Shown here in pieces: positions 7,172-14,493 of a stretch of 21,883 nt of DNA; the first letter of the stretch is position 1, and each line of letters starts with the position of its first letter. The stretch lies in NCBI GenBank assembly GCA_937888775.1, contig CALAQT010000051.1, positions 1 to 21,883 of the forward strand, given 5' to 3'. Both the position numbers and the translations under genes were made by a program. The notes under the pieces were generated by a model that was not told the DNA's origin, did no database searches, and saw only the letters and a list, made by a program, of their open reading frames with translations. This DNA comes from an uncultured Actinomycetes bacterium (GTDB lineage Bacteria; Actinomycetota; Thermoleophilia; Solirubrobacterales; Solirubrobacteraceae).

Positions 7172-9598
7172 TCACTCGCCCCTGGACGGCGCCACCCGCA
7201 GCGAGAATCCGCACAACGCCAGCGAGCCGACCGACACCAGGCTGGCCAGCACGGCGGTCACGATCATCCCGGCGCTGGGAACCGTCAGGGCGAAGAACTG
7301 TCGGGTCCCGGGCAACAGCAGCGCCACCACATATAGCCCGGCCAGCGCCAAGCACATCACGCCCACCAGCGTCGAGCGACGCAGTGAGCCCTCGGCCTCG
7401 AGCGCCATCACCAAGTACAGACCGCCGGCCACCAGGATCGTCACCGCCACCGTTCGTGCGTCAGCGATCGACAGATTCAGGTCGTGAACCGCGAACAGGT
7501 AGCCGGCCACCAGACCCGTTCCGAGCACGGCGCCGGCGGGAACCGCGAACCGAGCCACGTTGCGAGCGAATCGCTCCGGGCGCCATGGCCCGCTGCTCGG
7601 GGCCAGTGCCAGGAAGAACGTCGGGATCCCGATCGTCAGGCTGGCGGCAAGCGAGAAGTGGCGCGGCAGCAGCGGGTAGGCCTCCGAACTGGTCCCGATG
7701 GTCAGGATCAGGAAGGCCGCGAACGCCGACTTGGTCACGTAGAGCTTGGTCACCCGGGCCAGGTTGCGCAACGCCCGCCGCCCCTCGGCCACGAGCGGCG
7801 CCAAGCTGGCGAAGTCGCCGTTGATCAGCACCAGGTCTGAGACGCTGCGGGCCATCTGGGTGCCGCTGCCTTGCGCGATCGCCAGCCGCGCGCTCTTCAG
7901 CGCCGGCACGTCGTTGACGCCATCCCCCACCATCGCGACGTAGCGCTTCTGCTCGCGCAGCGCCTGCACGATGGCCTTTTTGCCCTCCGGCGAGATCCGC
8001 CCCACGACCGTAACCTCGCGCGCGAAGCGCAACCGCTCGCCTGGATCCGCGGGGATCTCGGCGCCGTCGGAGACCGAGCCGATCCGGATCCCGACGTCGT
8101 GGGCGATCGCCGCCACCGTCTGCGGCGCGTCGCCCGACAGGACCTTGATCTCGACCCCCTGCTGGTAGAGGAACGCGATCGCGTCACGCACGTTGGGCCG
8201 CAGCTGCTCGGCCAGCACGACCAGGCCCAGCGGCGTCAGATCGCCGGGAGGACGTTCACCCGGCTGCGCCGGCAGGGCACCGGCTGCCCGGGCGACGGCC
8301 AGCACTCGCCGCCCCTGGCGCTGGCGCTGATCGGCCGCGCCGGACAGTTGCCCGACCGGGAGCCGGCCGGGGGCCCCCAGATAGACGGCGCCACCCGGCA
8401 GCGCCACCGCACTCCATCGGCGACGACTGGAGAATGGGATCTCGCCGCTAAGTGGCTGGGGCTCGGCCGGAAAGGCGTCGGCGATCGCCTGCAGCGTGGC
8501 GTTTGGAGCCGAGGCGCTGGCCGAGGCCGTGCCGAGCACATCGCGCAGGCCTGCCTCGCTGGTTCCCGGCGCCGGCAGCAGCTCCACCACCCGCAACCGG
8601 GACTCGGTCAGGGTCCCGGTCTTGTCGATGCAGATCGTGTCGACCGACGCCAGTGACTCGATTGCGTTGAGCTGCTGGGCGAGCACTCCGCGCCGGGACA
8701 TGCGCACCGCCGCCGCCGCGTAGGTCAGGCTGACGAGCACCATCAGCCCCTCAGGGATCAGGCTCACCACGCCGGCGGCCGAGGTCGACACCGCCGTGCG
8801 CAGCGCGACGTGCCGGTGGTAAAGGGAGAAGCCGAGCACCGCCCCGAGGCCGACCACCAGCGCCACCAGCGCGTACAGAAGGCGGTTGACCGCCCGCTCC
8901 AAGGGCGAGCGGGGGTGCCGGAACGAGCGCGCCTCGCCGGTCACCCTCGCCGCGAAGCTGTCCTCGCCGACCGCGGTCACCCCGTAGGAACCGGTTCCCT
9001 CGACCACGAACGCACCCGACCGGACCTCGTCGCCCGCGCTCCGGGCGGTGAGCTCGGACTCTCCGGTCAGAACCGACTCGTCCAGGCGCAGGTCACGGGC
9101 CTGCAGGACGACGCCGTCGGCGACCAGCTGATCGCCGGGCGCCAGCAACACGAGATCGTCGGTTACGACTTCTGAGACCGGCACCTGCCGCGTGGCCCCG
9201 TCGCGCCGGACGCTGGCGTGCGGAGCGACCAGCAGCGAGAGCCGGTCCAGCGCGCGCTTGGCCTTGACCTCCTGGGTGATGCCGACCACCGCGTTGGCCA
9301 CGATGATGGCCAGAAACAGCGCATCGCGCCAGTCGCCGAACACCAGCGTCACAATGCCGAACGCGGCCAGAATCAGGTTGAAGACGGTCAGCACGTTCGC
9401 GCGCACGATGCTCGCGTAGGAGCGGCTGGAATCCGACGAGGACGACCGCCCGCGCTGCGCCAGGCGGCCGGCGGCCTCGGCCTCGCTCAGCCCTGATCGC
9501 CGGGACGGCCCAGAACCCGGTAGCGCAGCCTGCGTGGCGAGCTCAGCCTCGATACCCACGATCCACACAGCGTGGCAGGCTCGGATGGTGGGCGTCAT
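7172..9598 (-). CDS. Cation-transporting P-type ATPase, CtpE-like
   Basis: An 808-residue membrane pump. The actuator-domain motif TGES is at 178-181, the phosphorylated aspartate D325 is in DKTGTLTE, and the hinge motif GDGVND is at 558-563. About ten membrane spans are predicted: two before the actuator domain, two around PEGL at 282-285, and six at the C-terminus. The TM4 motif is SLIPEGL, not the CPC of heavy-metal pumps, and the nucleotide domain has LGAPGRL instead of KGAPE. Both features match mycobacterial CtpE, reported as a calcium-uptake ATPase, so Ca2+ or Mg2+ is likelier than copper or zinc. Neighbours give no direct clue to the ion. An alternative start is a GTG at codon 11 or 14; no good SD supports any of the three. 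It diverges from uspA copy 2. Confidence 0.9.
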   Translation of the reverse strand: MTPTIRACHAVWIVGIEAELATQAALPGSGPSRRSGLSEAEAAGRLAQRGRSSSSDSSRSYASIVRANVLTVFNLILAAFGIVTLVFGDWRDALFLAIIVANAVVGITQEVKAKRALDRLSLLVAPHASVRRDGATRQVPVSEVVTDDLVLLAPGDQLVADGVVLQARDLRLDESVLTGESELTARSAGDEVRSGAFVVEGTGSYGVTAVGEDSFAARVTGEARSFRHPRSPLERAVNRLLYALVALVVGLGAVLGFSLYHRHVALRTAVSTSAAGVVSLIPEGLMVLVSLTYAAAAVRMSRRGVLAQQLNAIESLASVDTICIDKTGTLTESRLRVVELLPAPGTSEAGLRDVLGTASASASAPNATLQAIADAFPAEPQPLSGEIPFSSRRRWSAVALPGGAVYLGAPGRLPVGQLSGAADQRQRQGRRVLAVARAAGALPAQPGERPPGDLTPLGLVVLAEQLRPNVRDAIAFLYQQGVEIKVLSGDAPQTVAAIAHDVGIRIGSVSDGAEIPADPGERLRFAREVTVVGRISPEGKKAIVQALREQKRYVAMVGDGVNDVPALKSARLAIAQGSGTQMARSVSDLVLINGDFASLAPLVAEGRRALRNLARVTKLYVTKSAFAAFLILTIGTSSEAYPLLPRHFSLAASLTIGIPTFFLALAPSSGPWRPERFARNVARFAVPAGAVLGTGLVAGYLFAVHDLNLSIADARTVAVTILVAGGLYLVMALEAEGSLRRSTLVGVMCLALAGLYVVALLLPGTRQFFALTVPSAGMIVTAVLASLVSVGSLALCGFSLRVAPSRGE

Positions 9599-9606
9599 GC
9601 ACTGGA

Positions 9607-9617
9607 GTAGGACCTAC
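9607..9617. repeat. Short palindrome GTAGG-A-CCTAC in a divergent promoter
   Basis: A perfect 5-bp inverted repeat with a 1-base centre, 9 bases upstream of the P-type ATPase start and about 90 before uspA copy 2. Its placement suits an operator for the ATPase gene, but so short a repeat may be chance. Confidence 0.3.
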
Positions 9618-9628
9618 GGATCGACCCT

Positions 9629-9641
9629 GCGGTGTCACCGC
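9629..9641. promoter_or_regulatory. Perfect 13-bp palindrome GCGGTG-T-CACCGC upstream of uspA copy 2
   Basis: Six-base arms with a single central base, between the divergent P-type ATPase and uspA genes and 66 bases before the uspA GTG. The core CGGTGTCACC recurs before uspA copy 1 (5518-5527) and before cydD (14455-14464), suggesting a shared regulator. Confidence 0.45.
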
Positions 9642-9707
9642 GATGAACCGCCGCGCACAAGCGAGCAGGCTTTGCTCCACCACAAGCATCAGCCAAGGGA
9701 GATTCCC

Positions 9708-10217
9708 GTGTTCAAGAACATCGTCTGGGCGACTGACGGCTCAGAGCATTCTGACCGGGCGCTGCACTACGCCAAAGAGCTGGCCATGAGGGACGGCGCG
9801 AACCTACACGTGCTGCACGTGATCGAGCGGATCGCCGGCAGCCGCGCCGCCGGCTTGACCTGGCGGGCCGACGAGGATGAGGTCGAGGCCAAGGTCAAGG
9901 CCCAGATGGTGCAGCTGTCACAAGCGGGCGCCAAGGCTTCGCTGCTGATCACCTCCGGGCACGAAAGCCAGCCCGCACAGGACATCGCCGACGCGGCGCT
10001 CCAGGTGGGCGCCGACCTGATCGTGATCGGAACCCGGGGCCATTCGGCGATCGGCGGACTGCTGCTGGGCAGCGTAACCCAGCGTCTGCTTCATCAGGCC
10101 CCGTGTGCCGTCCTGGTGATTCCACCAATCCAGAGCCCGGTCGTCGAGGCGGAGGCCGCGGTGGCTGAGACTACGGCGCCCACCAGCGCGCTCAACCCGA
10201 CCGGCGCCACCGCGTGA
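9708..10217 (+). CDS. Universal stress protein, UspA family (copy 2)
   Basis: A 169-residue ATP-binding UspA protein. It starts with the strand MFKNIVWATDGSEHSDRAL and has the nucleotide loop GTRGHSAIGGLLLGS (G2xG9xG(S/T)) near residues 106-120, then APCAVLVIPP. After the fold comes a tail of about 25 Ala/Thr/Val-rich residues that other copies lack. The GTG at 9708 is chosen over longer in-frame starts because AAGGGAG (9695-9701) is a good SD with 6-base spacing and the Usp fold begins at once. It is transcribed alone, divergent from the P-type ATPase and convergent with flavoprotein copy B; no clear terminator is seen in the 45-base gap. Copy 2 is less like copies 1 and 3 than they are like each other, so it is probably a different Usp subgroup. 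Confidence 0.92.
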   Translation: MFKNIVWATDGSEHSDRALHYAKELAMRDGANLHVLHVIERIAGSRAAGLTWRADEDEVEAKVKAQMVQLSQAGAKASLLITSGHESQPAQDIADAALQVGADLIVIGTRGHSAIGGLLLGSVTQRLLHQAPCAVLVIPPIQSPVVEAEAAVAETTAPTSALNPTGATA

Positions 10218-10262
10218 AGCCAAGTGCTCGCGCAGATAGATGCTCGGGCAGAGCCCTCGGTG

Positions 10263-11393
10263 CTAAGCGCGTGATCGCAGATAGGGTGCCAGGTAGAGCG
10301 CGGCGATCTTCGGCGGAGGCGGACCCTGCACGAGCTCGACGAGGTCTGACTGCACGCCGTGACCGCCGGTGATGTAGGCGCGTACATGGCGCGGAGTCTC
10401 GCCGGTCAGCAGCACGCCCTCGATCACCGGATGAAACGGCTGGGGTTGCAGTTGCGCGCCGGCGAGTGCGGCGATCGATTGCGCGGCCGCGTCCGCCTGC
10501 TGAGCGGCGATGCCGCCATACTTGATCGCGAAGTCCGTCACGTCGCCAGCCGCATAAACGCGCTCGGTGTCGCGCACACGGCTGTGATCATCAACCGGGA
10601 TGAAGCCGTCGGAGTCGGCGGGCAGTCCCTTGACGTGCGGCCCGTGTAACGCCGGCATCGCGATCACCCGGTCGACCTCCAGCCGCCGATCGCCCGGTGT
10701 TATCTCGATCTTCCCCGTACTGGGCACCTCGCTGTAGGCCGAGGTGATCACCTCTACACCGCGCTCGGCGAGGATCTCCGAGACCGCTTGGCTGGCGCCT
10801 TCGCCGAAGATCGCCAGCGGCGAGTCCTCAGGGGTGAGGATCGTCGTGGCCAGCTTCACGTTCATGTCCTCCGCGCGGCCGGCGGCCATCAGAGCAAGCT
10901 CGTAGATCGGCAGCGGCCAGGTCATGGCAGCAGGCACGATCAGTGCCAACCTTTTGACGTAACCCTCCTCGATGTCCTGGATCAGACCGTGCAGCAGCTC
11001 GTCCAGCCGCTCGTCGTCGATCGTCACGGCATGCTCATAGCGCACCGAGATCCGGGCGCCGACACCCAGCACAAGCGCGTCATAGGGCAGCTGCAGGCCT
11101 GCCGCCGTGTGCACCAATCGATGTTCGGGATCGACGCGCGCCAGCGCATCGCTTACGAGCTCGGCGCCCGTGTCGGCCGCGATCTCAGACAGAGCCAGCC
11201 GCTGCGCGCGGGCGTAGGCGAAGGGCTCGCGCACCGTCATCGGCCGATAGACGAACTCCGGCGAGGGCGCCAGCAGGGTCAGCGAGATCTGCTCGCCCGC
11301 GAGATCGCTCAGCGCCAGCGCCGCCTCCAGACAGGCCACCCCACCACCGACGAGCAGGACCCGTAGGCGTTTGGATGACGGAGTCACAGTCAT
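10263..11393 (-). CDS. FAD-dependent pyridine nucleotide-disulfide oxidoreductase family protein, SQR/NDH-2-like (copy B)
   Basis: A 376-residue paralogue of the protein at 2332-3528, by eye more than half identical along the whole length. FAD motifs are GGGVACLEAAL near residue 16 and VYAAGDVTDFAIKYGG near residue 285. Shared hallmarks are VYRPMTV-EPF, HAVTIDDE, IEEGYVK, TWPLPIYELALMAA and PFHPVIEGVLLTG. The only cysteine is in the first FAD motif, so the disulfide chemistry of sulfide:quinone reductase cannot occur. The protein ends in ALYLAPYLRSRA, like copy A. The ATG at 11393 (MTVTPSSKRLRV) is used; an open frame continues about 128 codons upstream but runs antisense through the CBS gene and has no family likeness. 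It diverges from the CBS-cyd operon with 130 bases between starts. A role delivering electrons to the quinone pool used by cytochrome bd is plausible but inferred. Confidence 0.85.
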   Translation of the reverse strand: MTVTPSSKRLRVLLVGGGVACLEAALALSDLAGEQISLTLLAPSPEFVYRPMTVREPFAYARAQRLALSEIAADTGAELVSDALARVDPEHRLVHTAAGLQLPYDALVLGVGARISVRYEHAVTIDDERLDELLHGLIQDIEEGYVKRLALIVPAAMTWPLPIYELALMAAGRAEDMNVKLATTILTPEDSPLAIFGEGASQAVSEILAERGVEVITSAYSEVPSTGKIEITPGDRRLEVDRVIAMPALHGPHVKGLPADSDGFIPVDDHSRVRDTERVYAAGDVTDFAIKYGGIAAQQADAAAQSIAALAGAQLQPQPFHPVIEGVLLTGETPRHVRAYITGGHGVQSDLVELVQGPPPPKIAALYLAPYLRSRA

Positions 11394-11422
11394 TGGTCTC
11401 AGCTTACTCAGCGTCGCTGTCA

Positions 11423-11461
11423 GTAGTTTCAGCTGTCCGAGTTTCTGCGGTCCGTAGTTTT
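11423..11461. repeat. Three imperfect direct repeats of AGTTTC in the cyd-operon upstream region
   Basis: AGTTTC begins at 11425, AGTTTC at 11440 and AGTTTT at 11456, each within a similar T-rich context (GTAGTTTC, CGAGTTTC, GTAGTTTT), spaced 15 and 16 bases. Phased direct repeats of this kind often bind response regulators. The position between the divergent flavoprotein and CBS-cyd operon is suitable; function is inferred. Confidence 0.3.
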
Positions 11462-11490
11462 CGCTTTCAACACGGGCAAACCACCCCGAT

Positions 11491-11511
11491 GTTGGCCCTG
11501 AGGGCGCCAAC
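11491..11511. promoter_or_regulatory. Inverted repeat GTTGGC-N9-GCCAAC just upstream of the CBS-cyd operon
   Basis: Perfect 6-base arms, with a nested GCCC-TGA-GGGC inside, ending 12 bases before the CBS start codon. At that position a bound protein would cover the promoter or start region, so it is a candidate operator for the operon. It is not a DosR box (no GGGAC/GTCCC arms). Confidence 0.4.
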
Positions 11512-11523
11512 GATCCTAGGGGC

Positions 11524-11958
11524 ATGCTCGAATCTTCTCCCTCGACCGTCTCCATTGAGCACGTCCGTGCCGGTGACTGTATACACCACGGAATCCTCAG
11601 CGCCCCGGGCGAGGCCCCCCTCGGCGAGATCGCCGGCCTCATGGCCCGGCACCGTGTCCACGCGATCGCCATCACGCGTGGAGGCAGCTTGCGCCCCGTC
11701 GGAGTCATCTCAGATCTCGACGTGGCCGCAGCGCTTGCCATCGGCGCCGACGTGACGGCGGCCCAGGCCGCGGCCACCGAACACGTTTCGATCTCCGCCG
11801 AGCAGTCACTGCGCCATGCGGCGCAGTTAATGGCCGAGCACGGTGTCAGTCACCTGATCGTGCTCGACGCCGCCGGAGGCTATCCGGTCGGCGTCCTTTC
11901 CACTCTTGATATCGCGGTCGCCTCCGTGGGCCTGCCCACGGAGGACCAAGCGTCGTGA
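11524..11958 (+). CDS. Two-CBS-domain protein, Hrp1-like, first gene of the cyd operon
   Basis: 144 residues made of two tandem CBS motifs and little else. CBS1 spans about residues 12-72 (ending RPVGVISDLDVAAAL) and CBS2 about 78-138 (ending YPVGVLSTLDIAVAS). The repeated G-V-[IL]-[ST]-x-[LD]-D core is the usual adenosine-ligand-binding edge, so AMP, ATP or a similar ligand is expected, though this is not shown. Size and layout match M. tuberculosis Hrp1 (Rv2626c, 143 residues), a hypoxic-response protein. Its TGA overlaps the GTG of cydA by 4 bases, so the two are translationally coupled, which points to a role tied to the oxidase. No membrane segment or catalytic domain is seen. No SD is evident before the ATG, so initiation may be leaderless. 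Confidence 0.9.
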   Translation: MLESSPSTVSIEHVRAGDCIHHGILSAPGEAPLGEIAGLMARHRVHAIAITRGGSLRPVGVISDLDVAAALAIGADVTAAQAAATEHVSISAEQSLRHAAQLMAEHGVSHLIVLDAAGGYPVGVLSTLDIAVASVGLPTEDQAS

Positions 11959-13370
11959 CCACACTCGATCTGGCACGAAGCCAGTTCGGCGTCACCACGC
12001 TGTTTCACTTTGTCTTCGTCCCGATGTCGATCGGGCTGGCGTTCTTTGTCGCCGTCTGCCAGACGCTGCACTACCGCACCGGGCGCGATGTGTATCTGCG
12101 GATGACCCGGTTCTGGGGCAAGTTCCTGCTGATCTCAATGGCGATCGGCGTGGTGACCGGCATTGTGCAGGAGTTCCAGTTCGGGATGAACTGGGCACAG
12201 TATTCCCGCTACGTTGGTGACATCTTCGGGGCCCCCCTGGCGATGGAAGGACTGATCGCGTTCTTCCTGGAATCGACGTTCCTCGGCCTGTGGATCTTCG
12301 GCTGGGGGCGGCTGTCGCCCAAGCTGCACCTCACCTGCGCCTGGCTTGTCTCCTTCGGGACGATGCTGTCGGCCTATTTCATTCTCGCCGCCAACTCGTG
12401 GATGCAGCATCCGGTCGGCTACGCGGTCAACCACGTGACACATCGCGCCGAGCTGAAGAACATCTTCTCCGTGCTCACCAACTCCGCGGTGCTGCTGGCC
12501 TTCCCGCACACGATCCTCGCGGCCCTCCTGACCGGGGGCATGCTGGTGATCGCCGTCTGCGGCGTGCTGCTGCTGCGCGGGCGCCGGAGCGACGTCGTCA
12601 CCCGCTCGCTGCGAATGGCACTGCCGCTGTCGCTGGTGGCGGTGCTGGCCACAATGGCGTTCGGCGACGGACAGGCCCGGCTGATGTACAAGCAGCAGCC
12701 GATGAAGATGGCCGCGGCCGAGGCGCTTTACAACACCACGAAGGCCGCACCGTTCTCGGTCTTCGCCACGAGCTCGCTCACTCGCCACCCCGCCCACCTC
12801 AGCAAGGACATCGCGATCCCACATGTGCTGTCGCTGATCGCGACGCTGTCCTGGAACGGCACCGTCAAGGGCATCAACCAGGTCAACGCGGCGGAGCAGA
12901 AGAAGTACGGCCCCGGTGACTACGTGCCGATCGTCGGCGTCACCTACTGGACCTTCCGGCTGATGATCGGCGCGGGCATCCTGATGGCGCTGATGTCGCT
13001 GGCCGGCCTGGTGCTGACGCGCCGCCGCAAGATCGAGTCCGCGAGATGGTTCCAGCGCGCCGCGATCGCGGGCATAGTCCTGCCGATCCTGGGCAACTGG
13101 ACCGGCTGGATCTTCACCGAGATGGGCCGTCAACCGTGGGTTGTGTTCGGCTTGCTGAAGACCTCGCAGGCCAACTCGCCCAACGTCTCAAGCTTCGACA
13201 TCGTGCTCACGCTGGCCGGCTACATCGTCATCTACGGCGTGCTGATCGTGATCGGCGGCTGGCTGATGCTCAGAGAGATCGGCAAGGGACCCGACGATGC
13301 CCCCGAGGTGGATGACAACGGCCTCCCGCCCGCCCCTACCGGGCGTCCAGAGCTCGTCCTCGCCTACTAA
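11955..13370 (+). CDS. cydA: Cytochrome bd oxidase subunit I
   Basis: A 471-residue polytopic membrane protein with about nine helices; subunit I of the quinol oxidase that reduces O2 to water at low oxygen. H18 in TLFHFVFVP matches the haem His19 of E. coli, H185 in FPHTILAAL matches the b558 ligand His186, and R335/M337 in FRLMIG match Arg391/Met393. GRQPW is at 391-395, and the proton-channel glutamates are in APLAMEGLIAFFLES. The Q-loop keeps the lysine and glutamate of KQQPMKMAAAEAL but lacks the long insertion of E. coli CydA, so this is the short-Q-loop type common in Gram-positives, probably using menaquinol. The GTG at 11955 is supported by GGAGGA at 11940-11945 and overlaps the CBS stop codon. 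It is followed 12 bases later by cydB. Confidence 0.97.
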   Translation: MTTLDLARSQFGVTTLFHFVFVPMSIGLAFFVAVCQTLHYRTGRDVYLRMTRFWGKFLLISMAIGVVTGIVQEFQFGMNWAQYSRYVGDIFGAPLAMEGLIAFFLESTFLGLWIFGWGRLSPKLHLTCAWLVSFGTMLSAYFILAANSWMQHPVGYAVNHVTHRAELKNIFSVLTNSAVLLAFPHTILAALLTGGMLVIAVCGVLLLRGRRSDVVTRSLRMALPLSLVAVLATMAFGDGQARLMYKQQPMKMAAAEALYNTTKAAPFSVFATSSLTRHPAHLSKDIAIPHVLSLIATLSWNGTVKGINQVNAAEQKKYGPGDYVPIVGVTYWTFRLMIGAGILMALMSLAGLVLTRRRKIESARWFQRAAIAGIVLPILGNWTGWIFTEMGRQPWVVFGLLKTSQANSPNVSSFDIVLTLAGYIVIYGVLIVIGGWLMLREIGKGPDDAPEVDDNGLPPAPTGRPELVLAY

Positions 13371-13382
13371 CCGGAGTCGACC

Positions 13383-14492
13383 ATGCCCTCGGACCCCAGC
13401 TTCCTCCAAGCCCTCTGGTTCATCCTGATCGGAATCCTGTGGACCGGCTACTTCGTGCTGGAGGGCTTTGACTTCGGTGTCGGCATGCTCGTCCGCGTGC
13501 TCGGCCGCGACGAAGTCGAGAAACGGATCATCATCCACACGATCGGACCGGTCTGGGACGGCAACGAGGTTTGGCTGCTGGTCGCCGGCGGGGCCACGTT
13601 CGCGGCCTTCCCCGGCTGGTACGCCAGCACCTTCTCCGGCTTCTACCTGGCCCTGTTCCTGGTGCTGGCGGCCCTGATCGTCCGCGGCGTGTCGTTCGAA
13701 TTCTGGGGCAAGGTCCCCTCGGCGCGCTGGCGCAACAGCTGGGAGTGGGCGCTGGCGATCGCCAGCGGCGCAGCGGCGCTGCTGTTCGGCGTGGCCTGGG
13801 CGAACTTCGTCGGCGGCGTTCCGATGGGCGCCGGCCACGTGGTCCACGCCTCACTGCTGGATCTCCTCAACCCCTACGCGCTGCTCGGCGGACTTACCAC
13901 GCTCAGCCTGTTCTTCACGCACGGCGCGATCTTCCTGACGCTGCGGACCAAGGACGACCTGCGCGAGCGGGCCGACCAGATCGCTCGCCGGGCGGCCCCG
14001 GCCGCCGCGCTGCTGACGATCGCGTTCCTGCTCTGGACCGTAATCGATCAGTCCTTCGCTGTGGGGGTCGTGATCCCCGCCCTCGCCGCCACGGCCGCGA
14101 TCGCGCTGATCCCGGCGGCGCAGGCTCGCTCGGCCGGGCTCGCCTTCACCGCCAGTGCAGGAGCGATCGTGCTGCTGACCGTCGTGCTGCTGGCCGCGCT
14201 GTATCCCAACGCGCTGCCGTCAACCACCAGCCACGCCTATGACCTCACCCTGGTGGCGGCCTCCTCGACTCATTACACGCTGACGGTGATGACGGTGGTT
14301 GCGGTCATCTTCGTCCCGATCGTGCTCGCCTACCAGGCGTGGACCTATTGGGTCTTTCGCCATCGGCTCGGACGCGACGATTACGAGGGCCCGCCGAACC
14401 CGATCGACGTGCTGTCGCACACGGGCAAAGGCGTCAAAGGCGCGCCTCACCCGGCGGTGTCACCCGGTGACGGCTCCCCCGAGGTTTCCTGA
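13383..14492 (+). CDS. cydB: Cytochrome bd oxidase subunit II
   Basis: A 369-residue, mostly hydrophobic protein with about eight to nine helices; the second subunit of cytochrome bd oxidase in the plasma membrane. Typical CydB signatures are the first helix WTGYFVLEGFDFGVGML with its conserved acidic residues, then GPVWDGNEVWLLVAGGATFAAFP near residues 56-78, and FEFWGK after the third helix. The C-terminal 45 residues (from YWVFRHRL on) are hydrophilic and cytosolic. A good SD, GGAG at 13373-13376, precedes the ATG by 6 bases. It lies 12 bases after cydA and its stop is one base before the cydD GTG, so the whole block should be cotranscribed. The last 13 codons contain the CGGTGTCACC motif also found before two uspA genes. 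Confidence 0.97.
   Translation: MPSDPSFLQALWFILIGILWTGYFVLEGFDFGVGMLVRVLGRDEVEKRIIIHTIGPVWDGNEVWLLVAGGATFAAFPGWYASTFSGFYLALFLVLAALIVRGVSFEFWGKVPSARWRNSWEWALAIASGAAALLFGVAWANFVGGVPMGAGHVVHASLLDLLNPYALLGGLTTLSLFFTHGAIFLTLRTKDDLRERADQIARRAAPAAALLTIAFLLWTVIDQSFAVGVVIPALAATAAIALIPAAQARSAGLAFTASAGAIVLLTVVLLAALYPNALPSTTSHAYDLTLVAASSTHYTLTVMTVVAVIFVPIVLAYQAWTYWVFRHRLGRDDYEGPPNPIDVLSHTGKGVKGAPHPAVSPGDGSPEVS
14455..14464. promoter_or_regulatory. Third CGGTGTCACC motif, inside cydB just before cydD
   Basis: The same 10-mer as at 5518-5527 and 9630-9639, ending 29 bases before the cydD start. Because it lies in coding sequence (codons for A-V-S-P), it may be there by chance; it is listed because of the repetition. 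Confidence 0.2.
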
Positions 14493-14493
14493 G

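Noticed and set aside
10218..10262. Terminator between convergent uspA copy 2 and flavoprotein copy B
   Set aside because: Only a 4-base GGGC-AGA-GCCC stem without a T-tract on either side; too weak to call.
11394..11523. DosR box (GGGACT/AGTCCC type) before the cyd operon
   Set aside because: No such arms were found here or before the usp genes; the inverted repeat present has different arms.
11394..11777. Upstream extension of flavoprotein copy B to a start at 11777
   Set aside because: It would add 128 residues without family likeness and run through the CBS gene; the ATG at 11393 is followed directly by the FAD-binding strand.
12135..13133. Open frame of 332 codons on the minus strand
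   Set aside because: Antisense to cydA, whose conserved residues are all intact; the translation is low-complexity and rich in His, Gln, Arg and Asp.
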